This document shows, in pieces, positions 46,776 to 56,030 of a stretch of DNA of 64,000 bases. The stretch is from Candidatus Fimadaptatus faecigallinarum (GTDB taxonomy: Bacteria > Bacillota > Clostridia > Christensenellales > Aristaeellaceae), in NCBI GenBank assembly GCA_018714445.1, contig DVNK01000051.1, positions 1-64,000 on the forward strand, given 5' to 3'. The translations under genes were made by a program, and so were the position numbers. Under the pieces are notes generated by a model. It was not told where the DNA came from. It was given only the letters and a program-made list of their open reading frames with translations, and made no database searches. The stretch's first letter is position 1, and every line of letters begins with the position of its first letter.

Positions 46776-46848
46776 TGGACCGCCAGGGACTCGAACCCTG
46801 GACACCCTGATTAAGAGTCAGGTGCTCTACCAACTGAGCTAGCGGTCC
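46776..46848 (-). tRNA. tRNA-Lys (CTT)
   Basis: Cloverleaf; anticodon loop CTCTTAA; no encoded CCA. Confidence 0.95.
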
Positions 46849-46851
46849 AAG

Positions 46852-46926
46852 TGGAGCGGTAGACGAGATTCGGACTCGCGACATCCACCTTGGCAAGGTG
46901 GCACTCTACCACTGAGCTACTACCGC
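46852..46926 (-). tRNA. tRNA-Gly (GCC)
   Basis: Cloverleaf; anticodon loop TTGCCAA; encoded CCA. Confidence 0.95.
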
Positions 46927-46933
46927 AGATAAG

Positions 46934-47006
46934 TGGACCGCCAGGGACTCGAACCCTGGACACCCTGATTAAGAGTCAGGTGCTCTACCAGCTGAGCTAG
47001 CGGTCC
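46934..47006 (-). tRNA. tRNA-Lys (CTT), second copy
   Basis: Near-identical to 46776-46848, one D-loop difference. Confidence 0.95.
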
Positions 47007-47014
47007 ATAAGGTA

Positions 47015-47085
47015 AGCGGGTGATGGGAATCGAACCCACGTAACCAGCTTGGAAGGCTGGCGCTCTACCATTGAGCTACACCCGC
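47015..47085 (-). tRNA. tRNA-Gly (TCC)
   Basis: Cloverleaf; anticodon loop CTTCCAA. Confidence 0.95.
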
Positions 47086-47117
47086 GCAGCCAAGCGCAAT
47101 AGCCGTGGATCAAATGA

Positions 47118-47192
47118 TGGAGCGGTAGACGAGATTCGGACTCGCGACATCCACCTTGGCAAGGTGGCACTCTACCACTGAGCTACTACCGC
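47118..47192 (-). tRNA. tRNA-Gly (GCC), second copy
   Basis: Appears identical to 46852-46926; encoded CCA. Confidence 0.95.
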
Positions 47193-47211
47193 ACACAATC
47201 TCTCGGAATAA

Positions 47212-47293
47212 TGCGGGCGAAGAGACTTGAACTCATACGCCACTCTGGCACTAGATCCTAAGTCTAGCGCGTCTGCCATTCCGCCACGCCCGC
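47212..47293 (-). tRNA. tRNA-Leu (TAG)
   Basis: Long-variable-arm tRNA; anticodon loop CTTAGGA. Confidence 0.93.
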
Positions 47294-47306
47294 AAATATA
47301 ACCCAT

Positions 47307-47382
47307 TGGTGACCCATCGGAGATTCGAACTCCGGACACCTTGATTAAAAGTCAAGTGCTCTACCGCCTGAGCTAATGGGTC
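47307..47382 (-). tRNA. tRNA-Lys (TTT)
   Basis: Cloverleaf; anticodon loop CTTTTAA; encoded CCA. Confidence 0.95.
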
Positions 47383-47416
47383 ATGCTTCCGGGTGGCACT
47401 CGCGGCGACGAGAGAT

Positions 47417-47445
47417 AGTATACACCTTTTTCGCACAGTTGTCAA
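47417..47445 (-). promoter_or_regulatory. Promoter of the tRNA cluster
   Basis: Minus strand TTGACA (47445-47440) - 17 nt - TATACT (47422-47417). Confidence 0.8.
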
Positions 47446-47525
47446 TACCTAAATCCGCCTAATTTTAGATTTTTTTGACAGTCTACGCGCCCGGCGAGGT
47501 CTGCGCCACCTCGCCGGGACATGTT

Positions 47526-48707
47526 TCATTTAACTATATCGCCGCCCAGCAGCACATGCTTTATGTTCACATCGTCGTCAAACAGCACTATGTCCGCGCG
47601 TCGACCCGCAACCAGCACACCCCGGTCCCTCAGTCCCAGATGCCGCGCCGGCGTCGCAGTCGCCATCCTGACTGCATCCACAACGCTCGCGCCGCCCAGC
47701 TTCATCATCGTGCGCACCAGCCGGTCGGTCGTGGCCACGCTGCCCGCAAATGCGCTTCGATCCGGCAGCTTGGCCACGCCGTCCTCTATAACTATCATCG
47801 AGTCGCAGGTTTGCGAAAATATCTCGCCATCCACGCCTTCCAAGCCCGCCGCGCTGATGCCGTCCGTGACCAGCATTATCCGGTCCGGCCCTTTTATCTT
47901 ATGCGCCAGCTGCAAAAGGCTCGCAGGCAGGTGACAACCATCGGCAATCAGCTCTACGGTCATGCCATCAAGCAGATACGCCGCCTCGACGATGCCCGCA
48001 TGGCGAAACGCGTTTATACGCCTTACCGTCGATACGCATGAATACAAGTGCGTCACGCAGTCAAATCCAGCCTCGTATGCCGGTAAAACCTGCTCAAACA
48101 GCGCATCCGAATGGCCTATCGACATGCGTATACCGCGCGCAGTCATGTAACGCGCCATCTCCAGCGCGCCGGGCAGTTCCGGCGCTGCCGACCAGCGCCT
48201 TATGCACGCAAACCGCTCAGCTATCGCCTTATACTCCGCCGGGTCGGGGTCGCGTATGAACCGAGGCGACTGCGCGCCACGCTGCGCCATAGCAAAGTAC
48301 GGCCCTTCAATATGTATGCCGGCGATCTGCGGCGTGTCGGCGCGCGCCTGCTCTATCGCGGCCATGGCGCGCATGAACGCCGCGTTATCAGCAGTGGACA
48401 CCGTCGCCATGAGCGACGTAGTGCCATGCTCCAGATGCGTCCGGCACGCCCGGCGCACCGATTCCGCATCGCCACACATGAAATCAAACCCGCCGCCGCC
48501 GTGCACATGCGCGTCTATGAAGCCCGGCGCGGCATACAACCCCTGTGCGTCCAGCTTGCGCACGCCATCGCCTATTGCCCCCACAGCGCACGCTCCGGCC
48601 GCGTCCATGACCTGCTCTATCACGCCGTCGCATATCAACAGCGCGCCGTCCTCTATCACGCGCGTCTCAGTGACTATGCGACAGTTGTGTATCAGCAGCG
48701 CGCTCAT
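47526..48707 (-). CDS. nagA: N-acetylglucosamine-6-phosphate deacetylase
   Basis: 'APGFIDAHVHGGGGFDFM', 'HIEGPYFAMAQRGAQSP', 'LVTDGISAAGL', 'TPARHLGL'; start refined to 48707. Confidence 0.94.
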   Translation of the reverse strand: MSALLIHNCRIVTETRVIEDGALLICDGVIEQVMDAAGACAVGAIGDGVRKLDAQGLYAAPGFIDAHVHGGGGFDFMCGDAESVRRACRTHLEHGTTSLMATVSTADNAAFMRAMAAIEQARADTPQIAGIHIEGPYFAMAQRGAQSPRFIRDPDPAEYKAIAERFACIRRWSAAPELPGALEMARYMTARGIRMSIGHSDALFEQVLPAYEAGFDCVTHLYSCVSTVRRINAFRHAGIVEAAYLLDGMTVELIADGCHLPASLLQLAHKIKGPDRIMLVTDGISAAGLEGVDGEIFSQTCDSMIVIEDGVAKLPDRSAFAGSVATTDRLVRTMMKLGGASVVDAVRMATATPARHLGLRDRGVLVAGRRADIVLFDDDVNIKHVLLGGDIVK

Positions 48708-49465
48708 GCCGGATCCAACAGCGCCGAGCTGTCCGCATCCAGATACAGCCGCGCATCCCGGCACAGCCTCAGCGCGCTGGCCGGACACTCATTGCCTATC
48801 GGTCCGAATACAGCCGCGCGCACCGCCGCTGCCTTGGTTGCCGCCGGCACCACACATATCTGAGCCGTAGCCTGAGTCAGCGCGGGCACAGTCAGCGTTA
48901 TCGCGTACTTTGGCACGTCGTCCAGCCGCTCAAAGCAGCCGTCGTGCACCTGCTGCATGCGGCATACGTCATCCAGCTCGACGCGCTTGACCAGCAGCGG
49001 ATCGGTAATGTCGGCCACATGGGGATCGTTAAACGCTATGTGGCCGTTCTCGCCTATGCCCATGAGCACTATGTCCGGCGGGAATCGGCGCAGCAACGCC
49101 GCATAGCGCGCGCACTCGGCATCGGCATCAGCCGCGCGCCCGTCTATATAATTGACCTCCATGAACTTTGCACGGGCAAATATGTGCTCGCGCAAATAGT
49201 TGCCAAAGCTCTGCGGCGCGCCGGCAGGCAGGCCCACGTACTCATCCATATGGAACGCGCGCACACGGGCAAAATCCACGTCCTGCTCAAGCAGCGCCGC
49301 CAGCAGCTCGTTCTGCGAAGGCGCCGCCGCAAATACGACGTTTATCGCGGGACGCTTGTCAAGCAACGCGCGCATTAGCCTCGCGGCATCCTGCGCTGCG
49401 GCGCGGCCCATCATACCGCGCGTGGAATAGCGTTTTATGACAAAGCTGCACTCGTTGGGTATCAT
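48704..49465 (-). CDS. nagB: Glucosamine-6-phosphate deaminase-like protein
   Basis: 'FAAAPSQNELLAALLEQ...RVRAFHMDEYVGLP', 'LMGIGENGHIAFNDPHVADI'. Confidence 0.93.
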   Translation of the reverse strand: MIPNECSFVIKRYSTRGMMGRAAAQDAARLMRALLDKRPAINVVFAAAPSQNELLAALLEQDVDFARVRAFHMDEYVGLPAGAPQSFGNYLREHIFARAKFMEVNYIDGRAADADAECARYAALLRRFPPDIVLMGIGENGHIAFNDPHVADITDPLLVKRVELDDVCRMQQVHDGCFERLDDVPKYAITLTVPALTQATAQICVVPAATKAAAVRAAVFGPIGNECPASALRLCRDARLYLDADSSALLDPA

Positions 49466-49734
49466 CTGAACACCTCCTGTGCTGCGGTCGCGCCAATTTC
49501 AGGCGGCGCCGCATGCGGAATTTGATACGGCCACAGAAATGTGGCGCTCACGCGGACAACTTTCGCCCCGCGCCTTATGTAACGATTCTGCGATTAACGG
49601 TTTGCGATTTGATTATATCACTCTCCGCTCAAAAATGGAAGCGACGTTTTTGTGACGATAGCCGCTATATATGCTGAGCGTCACTCGGCGGTTTATACAT
49701 GGCCAACGTAAGCCCGCAGGCCGTCATACCCAAA

Positions 49735-49775
49735 ACGCAAAACGGACGCGGAGCCATATGCCCCACGTCCGCAAA
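49735..49775 (-). terminator. Rho-independent terminator after thiN
   Basis: Minus strand GCGGACGTGGGGCATATGGCTCCGCGTCCGTTTTGCGTTTT. Confidence 0.7.
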
Positions 49776-49788
49776 TGCGCCTCGCGCC

Positions 49789-50442
49789 TCACTGCCAGCC
49801 CGCCTCAAGCACCAGCAGCGTGCCCTTGCGCACCTCTATGCTGCACTCATCGTCAAGCGCCACGTTGCTCACGCCCAGCGGTTCGCCATTGGTCAGCGTA
49901 TAATCGTTCAACGGGTACTTCATGCCGCGCAGAGTCACGCCCTCCGCGACGTCGCTGTACGCCAGCACAGTCACCGTCTGGCCCTTCAGCCCCCGCAGCT
50001 TCAGCGCGCCATCCTTTACCACGCGCATGACGCCGCCCCGATAGCGCAGCTCACACCTGCCGCCATGATTGGCTATGTACACCGCCGCCGTCACATTGGC
50101 CAATTCGTGATCCAGTCGCCCACCGGTCGCGCCCAACAGCAGAAAATCCCGATATCCCTTTTCCAGCGCCAGCTTTATCGCCAGCATTGTATCGGTATCG
50201 TCCTTTTCAGGCGGAGCGCGCAACACCGGCACATCCGGCGGCAACTCGCCATGATAAGAGTCGAAGTCGCCCAGCGCCAGCGCAGGCTTAATGCCGTTGC
50301 GCAGCGCGTGCGCACAGCCCCCGTCGCACGCTATCACATAATCGTCCGCGCGCAGGCCGTCCAGCTCGCACTCAGGCGCCGCGCAGATAATCGCACACCG
50401 CCCCCGGGCCGCCGTTTCATCCGCCATTGTAAAGCCTCCCAT
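49789..50442 (-). CDS. thiN: Thiamine diphosphokinase
   Basis: 'VIACDGGCAHALRNGIKPALALGDFDSY', 'EKDDTDTMLAIKLALEKGYRDFLLLGATGGRLDHELAN'. Confidence 0.93.
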   Translation of the reverse strand: MGGFTMADETAARGRCAIICAAPECELDGLRADDYVIACDGGCAHALRNGIKPALALGDFDSYHGELPPDVPVLRAPPEKDDTDTMLAIKLALEKGYRDFLLLGATGGRLDHELANVTAAVYIANHGGRCELRYRGGVMRVVKDGALKLRGLKGQTVTVLAYSDVAEGVTLRGMKYPLNDYTLTNGEPLGVSNVALDDECSIEVRKGTLLVLEAGWQ

Positions 50443-51335
50443 CAGCCCTCGAGCGTATAGTAGGTATCCTGCGTGAACGATTCAGATGCGCCCTGAGCAT
50501 CCACCGGCTGAGTGCACTCCTCATCAGAATACAGCACGCCGCCTTCAGCCAGAATGAAATTCACAAAACCGCTATCGGTTATGGTGTAGTTGAGCTCTAC
50601 GCTGTCGCTCTTGCCGGGGTTTATTACCAGCTTCAGCGCACGCGCGCCCTCGGTGGGCACGTACTCCTCAAACGCCGCGCCATCAACGTCGTATTCGAAT
50701 GTCGTCACTTCACATATGCGCTGTTCATCGCCGCGCATGTAGTAGAGCCGCTCGCTTTTGAGCATCAGCGTCTGAGCATCGTAGGTGTATTCGTCATATA
50801 CGATCTCATTCGCGGCGGCATCATGGCCATGAGCCGCTACGACATCCTGGTCGCACTTGTCTGCGCTTATGCTCGCCGTGACGACATAATCGCCATTTTC
50901 AGCCACGCTCAGTTCCAGCCCCTCATTGAGCGCCGGATATGCGATATATGCGCCCTCGCCTATCGCCAGCTCGCTGCCGGCCTGCGCGTAAGTGCGGGTG
51001 GTATACAACATGTACGTGAGCACGCCGTCGTTTATGTTTATGTAGTAGTTGCCGCCGACCAGCATGCCGCCCACACTCTGGCCACTGTTCTCAGGGTATG
51101 TCAGCAGCATAGTATAGCCCGTCTCGCCACGCTTATATATGACGTCATTATAGTCGCGCACATTGCCATCAGCGTCGAAGTATTCTACGTATTCGCGCGT
51201 ATATGTACCGCTGCTCAGGCACGTGCCCAGGCTGTTGCCCTCCAGCAGCGACTCTGCCGTGACCTCGGCCTCGCCCAGCGCGCAGCCGCACAGCAGCAGC
51301 GCGCACGCCAGCCATGCGCACACAAACTTTTTCAT
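50442..51335 (-). CDS. Putative lipoprotein of unknown function
   Basis: 'MKKFVCAWLACALLLCGCALGEAE' lipobox (LLCGC); no family recognised. Confidence 0.7.
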   Translation of the reverse strand: MKKFVCAWLACALLLCGCALGEAEVTAESLLEGNSLGTCLSSGTYTREYVEYFDADGNVRDYNDVIYKRGETGYTMLLTYPENSGQSVGGMLVGGNYYININDGVLTYMLYTTRTYAQAGSELAIGEGAYIAYPALNEGLELSVAENGDYVVTASISADKCDQDVVAAHGHDAAANEIVYDEYTYDAQTLMLKSERLYYMRGDEQRICEVTTFEYDVDGAAFEEYVPTEGARALKLVINPGKSDSVELNYTITDSGFVNFILAEGGVLYSDEECTQPVDAQGASESFTQDTYYTLEG

Positions 51336-51387
51336 GCACTACTTCTCCCTTACATATGGTGTCTATTATATGATACCACCACAATGC

Positions 51388-51422
51388 GGCAAAAGCGCGC
51401 CTGTTATCGCATTCAGGCGCGC
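51388..51422 (-). terminator. Rho-independent terminator downstream of aarF and the 36-bp repeats
   Basis: Minus strand GCGCGCCTG-AATGCGATAA-CAGGCGCGC-TTTTG. Confidence 0.75.
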
Positions 51423-51524
51423 ACTTGAGGTTAAATTACAGAAAACTCTCGCGCATACATCAGCGGCAGCCGGGCCACCGCCGCCAACACATGGATTAAA
51501 CCCTGACTCCGCCGTTCGCCGTCG

Positions 51525-51725
51525 CGCTGCGTCACCGGCTGCCTGCGTCGTTCGCCTGCGCGCTGCGTCACCGATTACCTGCGCCGCCTGCGCGCCACGT
51601 CACAAGCTACCTGCGTCGTTCGCCTGCGCGCCGCGTCACCGGTTATCTGCACCGCTCGCCTGCGCGCCGCGTCACCAGCTACCTGCACCGCTCGCCTGCG
51701 CGCCGCGTCACCAGCTACCTGCGCC
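51525..51725. repeat. 36-bp GC-rich direct tandem repeat, about 6 copies
   Basis: Unit about GCCTGCGCGCCGCGTCACCAGCTACCTGCACCGCTC; the GCGTCACC anchor (or variant) begins at 51528, 51564, 51596, 51632, 51668, 51704 (steps 36, 32, 36, 36, 36). Confidence 0.9.
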
Positions 51726-53775
51726 GCCGCCAGCGCGCCACGACCAGTACCAGGCAGATCACGGCTGCCAATACAAACGCCCCTACCGAATGCGGCGGCA
51801 ACTGCGCCCTGCCCTGAGCCATTATGGCGCCAGCCAGTATCAATGCACTTGCAACCAGTCCCATGACCAGCACAAACGCCAGATCGAACAGGCCCTTCTG
51901 TGCTTCCTCCGAGGCGGACATCTCCAGATTCAGCTTGGACTGACCCTTGTTGTTTATCCGCAACGTATCGGCCAGCAGCGAAGGCAGATCCAGCGCCTTT
52001 CGCCCAGACTGCATGGCCGCCAGCGCTATCTTGCCCAGTTCATTGCGCAGGTTGACATTGGCAAACATAGACCCCGCAACATGCGCCGCCGTGACCGAGA
52101 TTATATCGACCTCCGGCGCCAGGCGCACGACGACGCCTTCCAATGTGCTTATGCCCCGCACCAGCATCGTCACGCCCGCAGGCATAGCAATATGATGGGC
52201 CTTGGCCAGATCCATGCCCTCGTTCATTATCTTGGCCATGTCCATGCTGCCCAGACTGGCATCGCCGTACTTGGTCAACATGTCATCCACATCCTGCTGG
52301 AGCTTTAAGCGGTCCACATGGCCTTCGCTCTTGCCCATTGCCAGCAGTATATTTGCTATGCTTTCCACATCGTGTTGCGCAACCGCGCGAATGCCCTTTG
52401 TAAACAGCGCCTGATCGCGCGCAGACAGTCGCCCCATCATGCCCATGTCAATAAAGACTATCTGCCCGTCGCGCACCATGAGATTGCCCATGTGCGGGTC
52501 GGCATGGAAGAATCCGTCATCGGTTATCTGCTTTATGTAGTTGTCAGCCAGCTTGCGCCCTATCTCGCTCAGGTCATAGCCGGCGCGCTTGAGGCTCTCA
52601 AAATCTGCCATCGCATAGCCGTCTATATACTCCATCACCAGCACGTTGCGCGTCGTCAGATTGCGATATATGCGCGGGCAGGTGACGTACTTTACATCCT
52701 TGTTGAGCCGATAGAACTTCTCGCCATTGCTGGCCTCGGTCAGAAAGTCCATCTCCTCCTGCGACGCTACCCACATCTCATCCAGCACAATATTGAGATC
52801 GACAGTATCCCCGGTACCCAGCTTTAACAGGCCTGCCGCATGACGCATCAGCGCAATGTCCTGCTCCATCATGTCGTGGATGCCCTCGCGCTGCACCTTT
52901 ACGACCACGCGCCCGCCATTTGTCAGGCGCGCCTTATGCGCCTGCGCTATCGACGCCGCGCCCAGCGGCATTCGTTCAAACTCGCTGAACACCTGCTCAA
53001 TCGGCGCGCCCAGCGACTTTTCCACGACGCGGCGCACCTCGTCGAATTCCATTGGCTGCACATCGTCGCACAGCTTCTCAAGCTCATCGCAGTACGCCTT
53101 GGGTATCATGTCAGGCCGCCCCGACATTATCTGGCCCAGCTTTACAAACGTCGGCCCGAGGTCGGTGAGTATCAGCCTAAGTTTTTCGGGCGTCAAACCG
53201 CGTACGATGTTGTGCCGGCTCAGCACCGATATTATCTCGCGCAGCCGCGCGCGCTGATCCATGGTGTGCGCCGTATCAGTGCCGGAGGTCTGCGCGTCAG
53301 TCGGCTCTGACTGCGTTTCGGGCTGTTGGGGCTTATCAGGCTCAGACTGTCCAGGCGGCGTCGGTGTGGCTGCAATCGGTTCGGACGACGATTGACCATC
53401 GGAAGTCCGGTCCGCAGCCGACCAATCGGCGGCCGGTTGATTGACGGACGGCTGATCTACTGGCTGCTGACGGTTTGACGGCTGGTCGGGCATTGGCGCG
53501 CTCGCCGGCCCGGCCACGGAACGGTCTGATGCTGATTGGCCCTTTGCAGTCCGCGGCGCATCGGGTGCGTCGCTTCCACCCGCGCCATCCAGCCGCGCCT
53601 TCGGCTTAAACCATCTCCATTTACTGCGCGGGGCGGGCGTACCCTCCGACCTCGGAGTCGATGCAGCGTCCGGCGGCGCATCATTGCCCGCGGACAAGTT
53701 AAGGCCGGACGGCGCAGCGCCGTCCGGCCGGCCATTGGACAGATTTTTGTTGGAATTAATCATCCGCTTCGTCAT
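51715..53775 (-). CDS. ABC1/AarF/UbiB family atypical kinase with long low-complexity N-terminal extension
   Basis: 'ILTDLGPTFVKLGQIMSGRPDMIP', 'LGAASIAQAHKARLTNGGRVVVKVQREGI', 'FHADPHMGNLMVRDGQIVFIDMGMMGRL', two C-terminal TM segments; about 170 aa Pro/Gln/Ser-rich N-terminus. Confidence 0.92.
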   Translation of the reverse strand: MTKRMINSNKNLSNGRPDGAAPSGLNLSAGNDAPPDAASTPRSEGTPAPRSKWRWFKPKARLDGAGGSDAPDAPRTAKGQSASDRSVAGPASAPMPDQPSNRQQPVDQPSVNQPAADWSAADRTSDGQSSSEPIAATPTPPGQSEPDKPQQPETQSEPTDAQTSGTDTAHTMDQRARLREIISVLSRHNIVRGLTPEKLRLILTDLGPTFVKLGQIMSGRPDMIPKAYCDELEKLCDDVQPMEFDEVRRVVEKSLGAPIEQVFSEFERMPLGAASIAQAHKARLTNGGRVVVKVQREGIHDMMEQDIALMRHAAGLLKLGTGDTVDLNIVLDEMWVASQEEMDFLTEASNGEKFYRLNKDVKYVTCPRIYRNLTTRNVLVMEYIDGYAMADFESLKRAGYDLSEIGRKLADNYIKQITDDGFFHADPHMGNLMVRDGQIVFIDMGMMGRLSARDQALFTKGIRAVAQHDVESIANILLAMGKSEGHVDRLKLQQDVDDMLTKYGDASLGSMDMAKIMNEGMDLAKAHHIAMPAGVTMLVRGISTLEGVVVRLAPEVDIISVTAAHVAGSMFANVNLRNELGKIALAAMQSGRKALDLPSLLADTLRINNKGQSKLNLEMSASEEAQKGLFDLAFVLVMGLVASALILAGAIMAQGRAQLPPHSVGAFVLAAVICLVLVVARWRRRR

Positions 53776-54064
53776 TCAGCTCCGCATTGAGCTTGTCGCG
53801 CAGTGCGCGCTTCTGGGCGGTCGTCAGCTTGCCGGTATCTATATCAGCATCGTCCTCATTGCACTTCTTGTCCTTGTGCTCATCATGGACGCGCTTTACA
53901 GTGCGCTTGAGCTCCTCATTCAGCACCTTGCCCTGTTCAACCGTCAATTCACCCTTCTTTACGAGCGAATCCAGTATCTCCTGCGATTTTTCAACCGAAG
54001 TGGCCAGCGCGCCCACGCCCGCAAGTAGCAATGCATTGATACCCTTGGTAAAATCGATGGCCAT
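53756..54064 (-). CDS. Phasin-like small protein
   Basis: 'GINALLLAGVGALATSVEKSQEILDSLVKKGELTVEQGKVLNEEL' amphipathic phasin-type helix; 3' end overlaps the aarF start. Confidence 0.8.
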   Translation of the reverse strand: MAIDFTKGINALLLAGVGALATSVEKSQEILDSLVKKGELTVEQGKVLNEELKRTVKRVHDEHKDKKCNEDDADIDTGKLTTAQKRALRDKLNAELNDEADD

Positions 54065-55111
54065 AACTATTCCTCCTTGCTTCAAGAGCATGTCCGACGG
54101 TCACGAACAAATCTAACCGTTTACTATATTATGCACTATTGTGTGCGTCAATGCAATCGACAAATCGGTTCATTTGTCAAAAAATCCGCTCGATTTATCG
54201 TCGGCCGCCACGGATTGACGCGACGCAGCGCGTGGTATATAATTTACGCAAATGACATCACGCGATAACCTGCGATACATATGAACGCAACGCCTGACAA
54301 CACGCGCCACAAGCGCAACTGGCGCTAATACATGTGTCAGGTTTGCCGCTTGCGCAATAGAGTATCGCGCTGGCGTACCCGGCGGTTTGCGAAATGCGCG
54401 CCGTCACAAGTGCGCTGATTGCGAATCATCCGGCTTACGTCAACTGCAAATCTGGCGGATCGTCCAATGCGCGCTGCCGTTGCGCCAACATCAAACGACC
54501 CGCGCAATTCCGGCGATTGCCAATGGCGCTTCCATGCGTCTGCGCGCTCTCGCCCGCCCGCATGGAACCCGAGGCTATATCCGTCCTGGCTGACACACTG
54601 ATTACGATTAGCGCATCAGTACAGAAGGGATGGCTCACGCGCATAAGTGCCTCCACAGGCGCATCCAGGCACGCGTTCCAGTCCAAACGCCGCCGGCGAA
54701 TGGCTGTGGCTTACCCAATCGCACACGCAGGAGCTGCGCTTATATGCATTTTTGCGCGGCATATGAGCGCATGTTACCGCCGGAAGCGACCGATTGTGTG
54801 GCAGCGCGGCGGCAGTTCAACGCCACACCCGGAATCAAAGCGCGGTTTACTGGGCATTTGCATGGCATTGACTCACAAATGGCGCGCCACATAGCGCCGC
54901 CGCCATCAGTCAACGCGCAGCCCCGGTCAACGCTTAGCTTTCAAAAAGGACCTGTACCTTGAGTGTGGACTGATACCAGCCGGCCGCGGGCACTCATGAT
55001 TCCAAGCGCATTCGAACCGCGTTGCAATGAGATCTACAACCGATTTTATCAGCATCTTTTGACCCACAAAATCCAGTGCGCGAATCACCGGCGCGCGAAA
55101 GGAGAATTATC

Positions 55112-56005
55112 ATGAAGTATGCCGAGACCGTGAGCGGTCGCCCATTCACAAAAGATCCCGCAGTTGTAAAATTTGCTGGAGAATACTATATGTATTACTC
55201 GCTGCCCGGCGAAACCGCTGAGGGACCCTGGCGCATAGGCATTGCCCGCAGCAATGACCTGGAGAACTTTGCGCCCGTGGGCCACCTGACGCCTGAAGCC
55301 GAATGCGAACGCAACGGCCTGTGCGCGCCCGGTGCGATAGTGCTAAGCGGCCAGGTCCACATGTTCTACCAGACATATGGCAACGGCAAGCGCGACGCGA
55401 TATGCCATGCATGGTCTGACGACGGCGTCAACTTTACCCGCGATCCGTCCAACCCGGTATTCTCACCCACCGGCGACTGGAACTGCGGCCGCGCCATCGA
55501 CGCCGACGTGATAGAGTTCAAGGGCGAGCTTATAATGTACTTTGCCACGCGCGATCCCGACATGCGCATACAGCAATTAGGCGTAGCCGCAGCGCCAATG
55601 GGCAGCAGCTACGGTCGCGGCACGTGGGTTCAGCGCTGTTCAGCCAGCATACTCGCGCCTGAACTGCCCTGGGAGCAGGAGTGCATTGAAGCCCCCGCCG
55701 CCTGCGTATACGGCGGTCGCGTGTACATGTTCTATGGCGGCGCCTACAACAACCACCCCCAGCAGATAGGCTGCGCGGTCAGCGATGATGGGTTCACGTT
55801 CAAGCGGCTGTTTGACGAGCCATTCCTGCCCTGCGGCGCGCCTGGCAGCTGGAATCAGTGCGAGTCCGGCCATCCGTTTGCATTCGAGGACTCCGGCAGA
55901 TATCATCTGTTCTATCAGGGCGACGACAGCATGGGCAAGACCTGGTTTATTTCACGGCGTGAGTTCGAGTTCAGGGCGGGCAAGCCCGTTCTGCTGGACG
56001 AATGA
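55112..56005 (+). CDS. Five-bladed beta-propeller glycosidase (GH43/GH117-like)
   Basis: 'RPFTKDPAVVKFAGEYYMYYSLPGE', 'GLCAPGAIVLSGQVHMFYQTYG', 'DADVIEFKGELIMYFATRD'; start refined to Met 55112. Confidence 0.75.
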   Translation: MKYAETVSGRPFTKDPAVVKFAGEYYMYYSLPGETAEGPWRIGIARSNDLENFAPVGHLTPEAECERNGLCAPGAIVLSGQVHMFYQTYGNGKRDAICHAWSDDGVNFTRDPSNPVFSPTGDWNCGRAIDADVIEFKGELIMYFATRDPDMRIQQLGVAAAPMGSSYGRGTWVQRCSASILAPELPWEQECIEAPAACVYGGRVYMFYGGAYNNHPQQIGCAVSDDGFTFKRLFDEPFLPCGAPGSWNQCESGHPFAFEDSGRYHLFYQGDDSMGKTWFISRREFEFRAGKPVLLDE

Positions 56006-56030
56006 CAGCCGTGCAGCAAGGAGGTAGCTT

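Noticed and set aside
47480-47520. CCCGGCGAGGT...ACCTCGCCGGG hairpin as a standard terminator for nagA
   Set aside because: The stem is strong but neither strand has an adjacent U tract; left unannotated.
51525-51725. 36-bp repeats considered as a CRISPR array
   Set aside because: Units are contiguous with no unique spacers, and no cas genes are present.
51163-52308. Plus-strand ORF of 381 aa with a 12-aa repeat (LACAPRHQLPAP)
   Set aside because: It arises from translating the 36-bp repeats and the antisense of aarF and the lipoprotein gene; composition is typical of antisense frames in GC-rich DNA.
54394-54962. Overlapping ORFs in the 54.3-55.0 kb gap
   Set aside because: Cys/Arg/His-rich composition, no domain, no clear RBS; judged non-coding.
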